This document shows positions 60,001-64,000 of a stretch of 64,000 nt of DNA, piece by piece (the stretch's first letter is position 1; every line of letters starts with the position of its first letter). The notes below the pieces were generated by a model. It had not been told where the DNA came from. It worked only from the letters and a program-made list of their open reading frames with translations, and ran no database searches. This DNA is from Pisaster brevispinus. Taxonomy: Eukaryota; Echinodermata; Asteroidea; Forcipulatida; Asteriidae. The position numbers and the translations under genes are program-made. The stretch is taken from the NCBI GenBank assembly GCA_023634235.1, contig JAMKCF010000013.1, positions 1,736,001 to 1,800,000 of the forward strand. Direction: 5' to 3'.

Positions 60001-61034
60001 CTTCAAGTCCATGAGTTTTACTTTCTTATCCGCGTTGTTTGACGCTATTTATTTAATAACAATGCTGTAGCTAAATGAAGGTTCGATTTTGAATCCGTTG
60101 CCTAGTCGAACCTATTTGTGTTGTAAATTAAACAACGTGATAATGATAAAAACAAATGCAAAAAATACTTAATAGTAAAAAATAAAATAACTCCAAAACT
60201 TGTTAATTTCCGGCTAGATTATGTACAATTATTTTTGTGTACATAAGTGCCTAGAATCACTCAATGATGAGTTACAGGCCTACTTTTACAAATCTAGTTT
60301 GGGCAGACATGGAAAAAGAAAATATATCATGGTTCGATCAATGATAACCGATGATGGTCTGCAGGCAGCAGCGTAGCCAAGGGGGGTAGGCCTGAGGGTA
60401 GGGGGGGCACAAGCCCCCCACACAAAAAAATGCGAAAGTGCGCACAAAATGTATTGTTGTTTTTTTTAAGAGAGAAATAAGAGGAAAATGTGTGTACTAT
60501 AAATTATAATCAAAATATAGTGAACGGTCGCAATTGGGATTGCTACCATGGCCACAAAATGCCATAATAGGATGCCGGGACCCTGCAGCGTCCCCCTTCC
60601 AAAATAAAAGCATACCGCCACCCCCCACCCCCCCCGACAAGCCCATTCCCTCTGGGCCCCCCTCCCACTCCCACCCCACCCCCACCCCACCCCCAGCCCA
60701 CCCCCACCCCAACCCCATTCCCACCCCACTCCCACCCCCACTTAAAAGCGTTGCCCCCCCCCCCCTCCGACCGAAAAAGTCCTGGCTACACGCCGCTGTC
60801 TGCAGGAAGCTGAAGAGGTTCCATTTTCCGATTGAAAGCCGTTTACAGCCGTTTCCAGTAACAAATTCTTTTCAACAGAGTTGCAACAATGAGATTGAGT
60901 TTTCTACTTCGAAAACTGGAGCACTAGACCTGGGGGAAAAACTAGGGCTTACCGTTTGCCTTGTGGAGAGCAACCAGAAGAAGTACTAGACACAGAGACA
61001 GCTTCACGGCGGCCCCGCTAACGATCCACCGCAT
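35883..61034 (-). CDS. Gene b: secreted LDL-receptor-related protein (complete, 31 coding exons)
   Basis: Predicted extracellular ligand-binding glycoprotein of the LDLR/LRP family. My model joins 31 exons with consistent phases (5931 nt, 1976 residues). Domain order by residue: signal peptide 1-27; 15 LDLa modules 28-675, most with the calcium-cage ending DxxDGSDE; EGF 676-713; cbEGF plus propeller 1 at 714-1020; EGF 1021-1080; cbEGF plus propeller 2 at 1081-1397; EGF 1398-1460; two LDLa 1461-1539; EGF 1540-1592; propeller 3 at 1593-1857; EGF 1858-1915; tail 1916-1976. The last exon ends in TAA with no hydrophobic span and no NPxY-type cytoplasmic tail, unlike LRP1, LRP2, LRP4 or vitellogenin receptors. 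The family binds lipoproteins and other ligands through LDLa modules; a soluble carrier or decoy role is inference. An alternative 3' exon encoding a membrane anchor cannot be excluded, but I saw none. Confidence 0.9.
36325..36472. mobile_element. MITE family 3, reverse orientation
   Basis: GATTTCACAAAGAGCTACGA to CTTAGTGCTTTGTGAAATCG. Confidence 0.75.
36608..36780 (-). CDS. Gene b exon 30: EGF after propeller 3
   Basis: A 173 nt phase 1 to 0 exon. [15 protein letters not shown] and [11 protein letters not shown], then [14 protein letters not shown]. Same design as exons 18 and 23. Donor GTAATG. Confidence 0.9.
37526..37705. repeat. Dispersed repeat
   Basis: AGCTGCCAACTCTCCCCAAT to TCTCCAAGATGCAAATGTTG, matching 47247-47440. 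Confidence 0.7.
37779..37917 (-). CDS. Gene b exon 29: last blade of propeller 3
   Basis: A 139 nt phase 0 to 1 exon starting [19 protein letters not shown]. Position and length match exons 17 and 22, although the YWTD motif reads FWGD. Donor GTATGC. Confidence 0.87.
38788..39046 (-). CDS. Gene b exon 28: propeller 3 blades
   Basis: A 259 nt phase 2 to 0 exon: [30 protein letters not shown], ending GIALHQ. Donor GTAATG. Confidence 0.92.
39337..39579 (-). CDS. Gene b exon 27: propeller 3 blades
   Basis: A 243 nt phase 2-2 exon. The blade motif is [10 protein letters not shown], so the usual TD of YWTD is replaced. Ends [11 protein letters not shown]. Donor GTATGG. Confidence 0.9.
39700..39990. 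repeat. Low-complexity CAACCCA-type stretch
   Basis: Loose repeats of AACCCAATTTAACCC in gene b intron 26. No exon seen. Confidence 0.6.
40048..40202 (-). CDS. Gene b exon 26: first blade of propeller 3
   Basis: A 155 nt phase 0 to 2 exon, [12 protein letters not shown] to DIALDTIDR. Donor GTACAG. Its first 38 nt align with the last gene a exon in the window. Confidence 0.87.
40551..40693. mobile_element. Inverted-repeat element
   Basis: GGTCTTTAATGGACGTTTAA and TTAAACTTCCATTAAAGATC. A related single arm lies at 32510-32620. Confidence 0.65.
40763..40920 (-). CDS. Gene b exon 25: EGF before propeller 3
   Basis: A 158 nt phase 1 to 0 exon. [16 protein letters not shown] and [10 protein letters not shown] follow the same pattern as the other pre-propeller EGF modules. 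Donor GTAATT. Confidence 0.88.
41446..41683 (-). CDS. Gene b exon 24: LDLa 16 and 17
   Basis: A 238 nt phase 0 to 1 exon encoding an LDLa pair: [13 protein letters not shown], then a more divergent module ending [10 protein letters not shown]. Donor GTACGT. Confidence 0.9.
41874..42061 (-). CDS. Gene b exon 23: EGF after propeller 2
   Basis: A 188 nt phase 1 to 0 exon. [15 protein letters not shown] and [12 protein letters not shown] mark the EGF, with a [16 protein letters not shown] tail. Donor GTAAGA. Confidence 0.9.
42743..42881 (-). CDS. Gene b exon 22: last blade of propeller 2
   Basis: A 139 nt phase 0 to 1 exon. Starts [19 protein letters not shown]. Donor GTATGT. One codon longer than the gene a exon. 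Confidence 0.9.
43328..43499. mobile_element. Terminal-inverted-repeat element
   Basis: AGACCTTATGCATAGACGTC and GACGTCATGTGCATAAGGTC ends. Confidence 0.8.
43554..43815 (-). CDS. Gene b exon 21: propeller 2 blades, GC splice donor
   Basis: A 262 nt phase 2 to 0 exon, [15 protein letters not shown] to GIAVYQ, with IYWVDAGSK inside. The donor is CAA|GCAAGT; the gene a counterpart has CAA|GTAAGT. Confidence 0.88.
44198..44425 (-). CDS. Gene b exon 20: propeller 2 blades, GC splice donor
   Basis: A 228 nt phase 2-2 exon with [12 protein letters not shown] and [12 protein letters not shown]. The phase of the next exon requires the donor GG|GCAAGT. The nearby GTAAAC would put exon 21 in a frame that stops at once. 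Confidence 0.88.
44455..44650 (+). mobile_element. Family D SINE, partial
   Basis: TTTCACCTCTG, GTTCGAATCC and GGGTTTTCAGTCCCTACC match 62466-62690. A shorter remnant lies at 5990-6010. Confidence 0.65.
45007..45328 (-). CDS. Gene b exon 19: EGF and start of propeller 2
   Basis: A 322 nt phase 1 to 2 exon. It begins [15 protein letters not shown] (cbEGF type), then [10 protein letters not shown] and the first blade ([17 protein letters not shown]). Donor GTGAGG. Confidence 0.92.
45372..45690 (+). mobile_element. tRNA-derived SINE, family E
   Basis: GCATGGTTGGCTTGTGCGTA, CCCTGGTTCGATACC, then a CORE-like body (CACGAGGGTTTTTTCTCCAG). Confidence 0.65.
46299..46478 (-). CDS. Gene b exon 18: EGF after propeller 1
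   Basis: A 180 nt phase 1-1 exon. [15 protein letters not shown] and [11 protein letters not shown] are typical of the EGF that packs under an LDLR propeller. A second cysteine-bounded stretch ([14 protein letters not shown]) follows. Confidence 0.9.
46613..46976. mobile_element. Terminal-inverted-repeat element, 364 bp
   Basis: AAGCCGCGTTCGCATTGGAC and GTCCAATGCGAACGCGGCTT ends. The interior repeats GTTAACTTACCG and its complement. Confidence 0.85.
46993..47128 (-). CDS. Gene b exon 17: last blade of propeller 1
   Basis: A 136 nt phase 0 to 1 exon. Starts ANVYWTDWD and ends with [10 protein letters not shown]. Donor GTAAGT. Confidence 0.9.
47247..47440. repeat. Dispersed repeat
   Basis: AGCTGCCAACTCTCCCTGAT onward, same as 37526-37705. 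Confidence 0.7.
47572..47824 (-). CDS. Gene b exon 16: propeller 1 blades
   Basis: A 253 nt phase 2 to 0 exon with [20 protein letters not shown] and RIFWLDAK blade motifs. Ends IAVHQ. Donor GTACGT. Confidence 0.92.
47961..48405. repeat. 43 bp minisatellite, about 10 copies
   Basis: Unit begins AAATGCCAGTAAGAACTCTT. Copies are almost identical and differ mainly at one C/T site (ACCTCGTTC or ACCTTGTTC). In gene b intron 15. Confidence 0.95.
48742..48886. mobile_element. Imperfect inverted-repeat element
   Basis: GGCTACGGCTACAGCTATGG and AGCCATAGCTGTAGCGGCCA arms. Confidence 0.55.
49226..49444 (-). CDS. Gene b exon 15: propeller 1 blades
   Basis: A 219 nt phase 2-2 exon. It carries the LDLR class B signature [10 protein letters not shown] and ends [13 protein letters not shown]. 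It is one codon longer than both gene a counterparts (216 nt). Confidence 0.92.
49672..49827 (+). mobile_element. tRNA-derived SINE, family A
   Basis: Diverged copy: TTGCTCATTTGATAGAGC and GGTTCAAATCCC. Confidence 0.7.
49874..50186 (-). CDS. Gene b exon 14: cbEGF and start of propeller 1
   Basis: A 313 nt phase 1 to 2 exon. It opens with DIDEC, typical of calcium-binding EGF, runs through CECP and CVFSYPVPP, then enters the first propeller blade. Donor GTAAAT. Confidence 0.92.
50603..50716 (-). CDS. Gene b exon 13: EGF-like module, six cysteines
   Basis: A 114 nt phase 1-1 exon. All six EGF cysteines are present: CSDDNGGC, then [12 protein letters not shown] and the closing NGC. Donor GTATGT. 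This is the reference for the shortened EGF exons of gene a. Confidence 0.9.
50870..51500. repeat. 12 bp-based minisatellite (TCTACATCTTGT and variants)
   Basis: About 600 nt of CTACATCTT- and TCTACATCAT-type units in gene b intron 12. The period keeps frames open, producing long but meaningless ORFs. Confidence 0.95.
51630..51869 (-). CDS. Gene b exon 12: LDLa 14 and 15
   Basis: A 240 nt phase 1-1 exon. The first module ends PGNADEKDC and the second RGGIDETEC, so both calcium sites differ slightly from consensus. Very similar exons occur twice in gene a (14408-14647 and 21036-21275). Confidence 0.92.
52092..52285. mobile_element. MITE family 1
   Basis: GGGCCCAATTTCATAGAGCT at one end and AGCAGCTCTATGAATTTGGG at the other. 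Confidence 0.8.
52374..52432 (+). mobile_element. Family B SINE 3' fragment
   Basis: CTCGGGAAAGTACTGAGTAT to CACATCGGTGTATGGGTAAA. Confidence 0.65.
52502..52630 (-). CDS. Gene b exon 11: LDLa 13
   Basis: A 129 nt phase 1-1 exon encoding one module, with [18 protein letters not shown] at its end. Donor GTATAT. Confidence 0.88.
53099..53368 (-). CDS. Gene b exon 10: LDLa 11 and LDLa 12
   Basis: A 270 nt phase 1-1 exon. LDLa 11 has GQDEMEC in place of the usual GSDE. A Thr/Pro linker follows, then LDLa 12 ([13 protein letters not shown]). Donor GTGGGT is weaker than its neighbours. Confidence 0.88.
53787..53963 (-). CDS. Gene b exon 9: end of LDLa 9 and LDLa 10
   Basis: A 177 nt phase 1-1 exon. 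[10 protein letters not shown] completes LDLa 9. A Val/Pro/Thr linker leads to LDLa 10 ([13 protein letters not shown]). Donor GTATGT. Confidence 0.87.
54225..54338 (-). mobile_element. Family C SINE fragment, minus orientation
   Basis: TGTCTTGCTTAAGGACACAA and ACTCTGTTGATCAAACACAC, cut by the MITE that follows. Confidence 0.6.
54340..54532. mobile_element. MITE family 1
   Basis: GGGCCCAATATCATAGAGCT and GCTCTATGAAATTGGGCCC; inserted in a family C SINE. Confidence 0.8.
55200..55418 (-). CDS. Gene b exon 8: LDLa 8 and first part of LDLa 9
   Basis: A 219 nt phase 1-1 exon. LDLa 8 contains [13 protein letters not shown]. LDLa 9 is split after EPDC. A decayed copy of this exon lies upstream at 56.5-56.7 kb. 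Confidence 0.9.
55470..55612 (-). mobile_element. tRNA-derived SINE, family B, minus orientation
   Basis: Plus strand reads GGTGGGATTCGAACCCACGA and GAGCAGATG, the reverse of B and A boxes. Confidence 0.7.
55923..56087 (-). CDS. Gene b exon 7: end of LDLa 6 and LDLa 7
   Basis: A 165 nt phase 1-1 exon. [10 protein letters not shown] closes LDLa 6. LDLa 7 follows, ending [14 protein letters not shown]. Donor GTAAGT. Confidence 0.88.
56538..56683 (-). pseudogene. Decayed copy of gene b exon 8 (LDLa)
   Basis: Matches exon 8 from its acceptor (TTTCAAGATGTTGAAC) through CEAGQFHC and the CVGLCLG-like stretch to the GSDEQNC region, with deletions and frame breaks. The flanking intron is also copied (TCCAATAAGAT). 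A fossil exon lying between exons 6 and 7. Confidence 0.8.
56915..57093 (+). mobile_element. tRNA-derived SINE, family A
   Basis: Same leader and tRNA-like part: GATGGCTCAGTTGGTAGAG and GGCCCGAATCCC. Confidence 0.7.
57270..57395 (-). CDS. Gene b exon 6: linker and first part of LDLa 6
   Basis: A 126 nt phase 1-1 exon. A Thr/Ser/Pro linker precedes LDLa 6, which is split after its fifth cysteine (GAAEC). Donor GTAAGT. No counterpart found in gene a. Confidence 0.85.
57773..57934 (-). CDS. Gene b exon 5: end of LDLa 4 and LDLa 5
   Basis: A 162 nt phase 1-1 exon. It starts with the SDE motif ([10 protein letters not shown]) that completes LDLa 4, then encodes LDLa 5 ending [12 protein letters not shown]. 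Near-identical to gene a exon 5 in length and sequence. Confidence 0.9.
58612..58818 (-). CDS. Gene b exon 4: LDLa 3 and first part of LDLa 4
   Basis: A 207 nt phase 1-1 exon. LDLa 3 is complete ([13 protein letters not shown]). LDLa 4 is cut by the intron just after its fifth cysteine (ESDC) and finishes in exon 5. Confidence 0.9.
59030..59161 (-). CDS. Gene b exon 3: LDLa 2
   Basis: A 132 nt phase 1-1 exon. The module ends [15 protein letters not shown]. It corresponds to gene a exons 2 and 3. Donor GTAAAT. Confidence 0.9.
59627..59743 (-). CDS. Gene b exon 2: LDLa 1
   Basis: A 117 nt phase 1-1 exon. Six cysteines and the acidic [13 protein letters not shown] calcium site make a complete LDLa module. 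Donor GTAAGA. Confidence 0.9.
60361..60804. mobile_element. Terminal-inverted-repeat element with C-rich core
   Basis: AGCAGCGTAGCCAAGGGGGG and CCTGGCTACACGCCGCTGTC ends. The core 60620-60760 is nearly pure CCCCACC-like repeat. It lies in intron 1 of gene b. Confidence 0.65.
60953..61034 (-). CDS. Gene b exon 1: start codon and signal peptide
   Basis: The ATG at 61034 follows ACCAAG, with A at -3. The 27 residues begin MRW, then have a leucine-rich hydrophobic core ([10 protein letters not shown]) and end KAN. Phase 1 donor GTAAGC. The exon aligns with gene a exon 1, which supports the start. Confidence 0.9.
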
Positions 61035-61064
61035 CTTGGTGGTTGGTTAGAACATCAACCTATC

Positions 61065-61335
61065 ACAACCCCAAGAACAACTGGAAATGATTTGTGGCAT
61101 TCGTCGATCACTTATATAGGAACTGCTGCACTCTTGAACCCCCTGGGCTGGCACATCTGTCTACTCACTATGCATGTTTAGATACATACAGGATGTAACC
61201 CTCGAAAAATAAATCAATTGCATACAAGGACAGCGTTACTTATAAAATGTGATGTTAACGAGATTACTATAGTAAGCCTACTGCCATGGCTTGGACCAGA
61301 AATGTATTGCCAAGTTGTGGATAGTAAGTAGAGGG
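61065..61335 (-). promoter_or_regulatory. Proximal promoter of gene b, conserved with gene a
   Basis: Counterpart of 30785-31020, with the same ordered blocks. Individual factor sites are not assigned; the AT-rich block could bind homeodomain proteins, but that is a guess. Confidence 0.65.
61111..61119 (-). promoter_or_regulatory. TATA box of gene b
   Basis: CTATATAAG on the minus strand, 77 nt before the start codon. That would place transcription start about 45 nt before ATG. The same motif sits at the matching place before gene a. Confidence 0.75.
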
Positions 61336-61784
61336 AAGCTGTGTGGCATATTGCTCAATGACCATATGGTAAATGGGTTGGGGTAACAACTTGGGGTAAC
61401 AACAGGTGAAAGCAATCCATTGGTGATGGGCAGCTTTCTACCAGCGCAATCGTGTTATATAATATTGCGCTAGAGATGCAAGTGCGCTAAACAAACCGTA
61501 CGGTACTTGGGGGAAAAAAAACAAAACCAAACAATAATTTTTTTAAAAGAATGGTAGTTTAAAACCTAAAACATTTGCTCTGAAATGTTCGTATTCATTT
61601 GTCTTATTCAATAGATGTTTGTCTTATCTTTTAACTTTTGAACACCTATAAAGTAGGCCTACCCTATAATGAAGGTTTGTCAAAGCATTGGAATATTAAT
61701 TCAAATGGTGATGATCTGAATAAGACAAGCTGAAAGGACCATACTGAAACAGGTGTCAGAATGTGAAAGCGTATTCGTTACCGA

Positions 61785-62220
61785 TGATGTAACTTTCATT
61801 TCAAAGTAAACACATTGTTTGTTTGTTTGTTTGTTTGTTTGAACAAACCTCTATGCCCAAACAACCCAGTCACTTGATGAGGCTCTGTTTCCTTCCTGTA
61901 TATTTTCAATGAACACACCCACCAATTCCGTGCCCTGTAATCCGCTCAGTACAAAACAACTTTCTATTTTATCAAGGTCTATACTTTGAGGTCAGATTAA
62001 TTCCCCCCACAAAGTGAATCATCCCATTTTGACAACGACCAAATAATTTATAATATTAGGTCGAGAGCAGGCCGTGACTTGTAAGACCAAAGACCCTGTG
62101 GTCCTGCTCCAACACACCCCGTCGAGTCCTGAGCACGGACACGATATCGACTGACATGGCCTCGGAAATAACTGACAACTTCCGAGCAATACGTCTTTGG
62201 ATTCATTCACTGCTTGACAT
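61785..62220. promoter_or_regulatory. Distal upstream segment shared with gene a
   Basis: Counterpart of 31780-32185. It lies closer to its gene because two MITEs (31086-31282 and 31444-31639) are present only before gene a. Confidence 0.5.
61816..61842. repeat. (GTTT)n microsatellite
   Basis: Six GTTT units within the distal upstream segment of gene b. Confidence 0.85.
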
Positions 62221-62269
62221 GCTTCATAAGTTAATTTCAAGGTTACGGTGATTTGAACTTTCGCATCCA

Positions 62270-62895
62270 GGACTCGAATTTTTTGGGAAAATCCACACAC
62301 AAGACCGCAGCTCAAAATGTACTGAACCGGCATTATTTTCACAAGACATAAATTTAAGTGAGAGAAAAAAATACCTTCACGGTTAAAAATTTGAACTGTT
62401 TTAATGTAAACAAGCACCAATAGAAGATTTTTCTCATTAGGGTAAGTATTCTTCACTGAACAGAACGGCGGTCAGGTTGGTGTAGTGGTATCTGCCTTGC
62501 CTTTCACCTCTGGGACCCCGGTTCAAATCCCACCGGGGGCACTATGTGGATTGGGTTTTCAGTCCCTGCCTGATTGCGTGGGTTTTCCCTGGAATAATTC
62601 TCTGGGGTTTTCCTCCTACATCTAAAACTGAAACTTCCTTCATTGTCTTCTCTCCATTGGGTTCTTGGCTAGTATAGTGATTTAGTTCGCTTTTCTGAGA
62701 GTCCTTGGCTTCACAACCAGAATCAATAAATGAAATGAAAATGAAAAGAACTGTAAGGGTTTTGTCAGACGGAAAGTCAAACAATTTGAACAAACACACA
62801 AGATATCGCCGAACTTGTCCAGTCATGGGTTTACTGGCGCTGCTAAAATACTGGCCTCGGGCCTGTAGTTCAGTGCAAACTTTGAGCCCTGTCAA
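62270..62895. repeat. Dispersed repeat interrupted by a SINE
   Basis: Same repeat as 3365-3920 (GGACTCGAATTTTTTGGGAA ... GAACTTGTCCAGTCATGGGT), with a family D SINE inside instead of a MITE. Confidence 0.65.
62466..62690 (+). mobile_element. tRNA-derived SINE, family D
   Basis: GTTGGTGTAGTGGTATCTGC and CGGTTCAAATCCCACCGGGG, then a body with GGGTTTTCAGTCCCTGCCTG. Confidence 0.75.
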
Positions 62896-62899
62896 GGTG

Positions 62900-64000
62900 T
62901 CGATTGATAGTTCTCAGACAATATTGCAGTATTTTTTCATGAAGCATTATTGCTTGGTTCTGTATCTCCATGACACAAATTGAAACTCACACAAGTCTTG
63001 TGTATTAAGTGAGGTGAAAGTCTTTCAAATAAAATAAAACATTACAAGATGGATGCAAGAAGAGGGAACACTAAACAAAATAATTTTGATTTCGTATGAC
63101 AGACTCGCGCACACATGTTTTCGTGTCTCACCGCTCGATTGACAAGACAATTTAAAGTAATTGCGAACAGATTTTTTTTTAAAGATATAAAGAGGTGCCG
63201 ACCTGCAGGGACAGTGTTGTGTAGTTTATGGCTTTTTGTTGGGGGGGGGGGGTAGATGACGACTGTAAATGTTATGACTCAAATCAAAAACTATGTGCGG
63301 GACACTTAAAAATTGTGCATCATGCAAGAGCCTACTTATCATGAAGCTGGAAAGTTCCCAAGATTAGTATTTGTATTCAGGAAATTGACCGGACCATTCC
63401 AGCCGTGGAATAGTGCACAAACAGCTTCCTCCTCCAAAAGTTCTTGCCGGTTCATGGCGCAATAGTCCATTGACTTCCTTCCTATGACGTTGTAATGTTA
63501 GTTTCGAAGAGACAGCAGGTCAATCCATTTTGGGAGTAACCGCCACGATTGTGACACAATTATTACCAGCGAGTACAAGTATATCCGTCTATCCTACCAC
63601 CAGTGTGGTTATGAGACTCATGGCTCATTATCATACTGCCACCATCTTGGTCATGTTCCGTGTATCCAATAACAGCAGTGAATGCTAATATTCATTGTAC
63701 AAAAAGGAACCAGGCTATTTATTTCTCCATCCAGTCTCAGTTTGGTTACATTGATTTGAATGAGAGAAAATCAAGCTGGCCACACCACGATAGATAATAT
63801 TTCATGTAGGCCCTACTCCACCCATATTCCCACCCCGAGCTACCTGTGTATGGCATGCCCCCCCCCCCAAACCGGACAGACTATTGTTATCTCATTGTGA
63901 GAACGCACAGCCTCGAATAATGCAAGATGTGCAATTACCGATCTTTACTTGTATTTCCCTCCTACACGATTGTGTGAAGCGAGAAGTTTTCATAAAAAGA
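62900..64000. other. Distal upstream DNA of gene b without recognised gene
   Basis: Only short poly-G and poly-C runs (63240 and 63860). No exon of gene b or of another gene could be supported. Confidence 0.5.

Noticed and set aside
60534..60989. A 151-codon proline-rich plus-strand frame, and overlapping glycine/tryptophan-rich minus-strand frames
   Set aside because: They come from the C-rich repeat core of a transposon-like element in gene b intron 1.

Overview
The window is animal genomic DNA. Two large intron-rich genes lie head to tail on the minus strand, embedded in AT-rich introns full of tRNA-derived SINEs and short inverted-repeat (MITE-like) elements. Repeat style and the secreted LDL-receptor-like proteins suggest a marine invertebrate deuterostome. 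An echinoderm, perhaps a sea star, is my best guess, but the sequence does not prove it.

Gene b (61034 down to 35883) is complete. I rebuilt 31 coding exons whose splice phases all agree and sum to 5931 nt (1976 residues plus stop). The order is: signal peptide, 15 LDL-receptor class A (LDLa) modules, EGF, calcium-binding-type EGF, YWTD beta-propeller 1, EGF, calcium-binding-type EGF, propeller 2, EGF, 2 LDLa, EGF, propeller 3, EGF, and a short tail. There is no transmembrane segment, so the product looks like a secreted LDL-receptor-related protein (LRP) rather than an endocytic receptor.

Gene a (30760 down past position 1) is a tandem paralogue with 30 exons in the window (1827 codons so far). 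Its 3' end is cut off at position 1, inside the exon that opens the last propeller. It differs from gene b in three main ways. A single LDLa exon has been triplicated (22.4-24.8 kb). A seven-exon block (LDLa pair, EGF, EGF, propeller, EGF) has been duplicated in tandem (8.2-14.6 kb and 15.3-21.3 kb). The first EGF of each block has lost its third disulphide through use of a new splice donor.

Region by region: 1-30.7 kb is gene a. 30.8-35.9 kb is intergenic, holding the gene a TATA promoter, a distal segment shared with gene b, and many MITEs. 35.9-61.0 kb is gene b. 61.0-64.0 kb is the gene b promoter and upstream repeats. The introns hold three long tandem arrays (27.0-27.6, 47.96-48.4 and 50.9-51.5 kb), LINE reverse-transcriptase remnants and a decayed copy of a gene b exon.

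Both genes encode extracellular ligand-binding proteins of the same type. Their promoters share a TATA box at the same distance from the start codon and further conserved blocks, which suggests similar expression.
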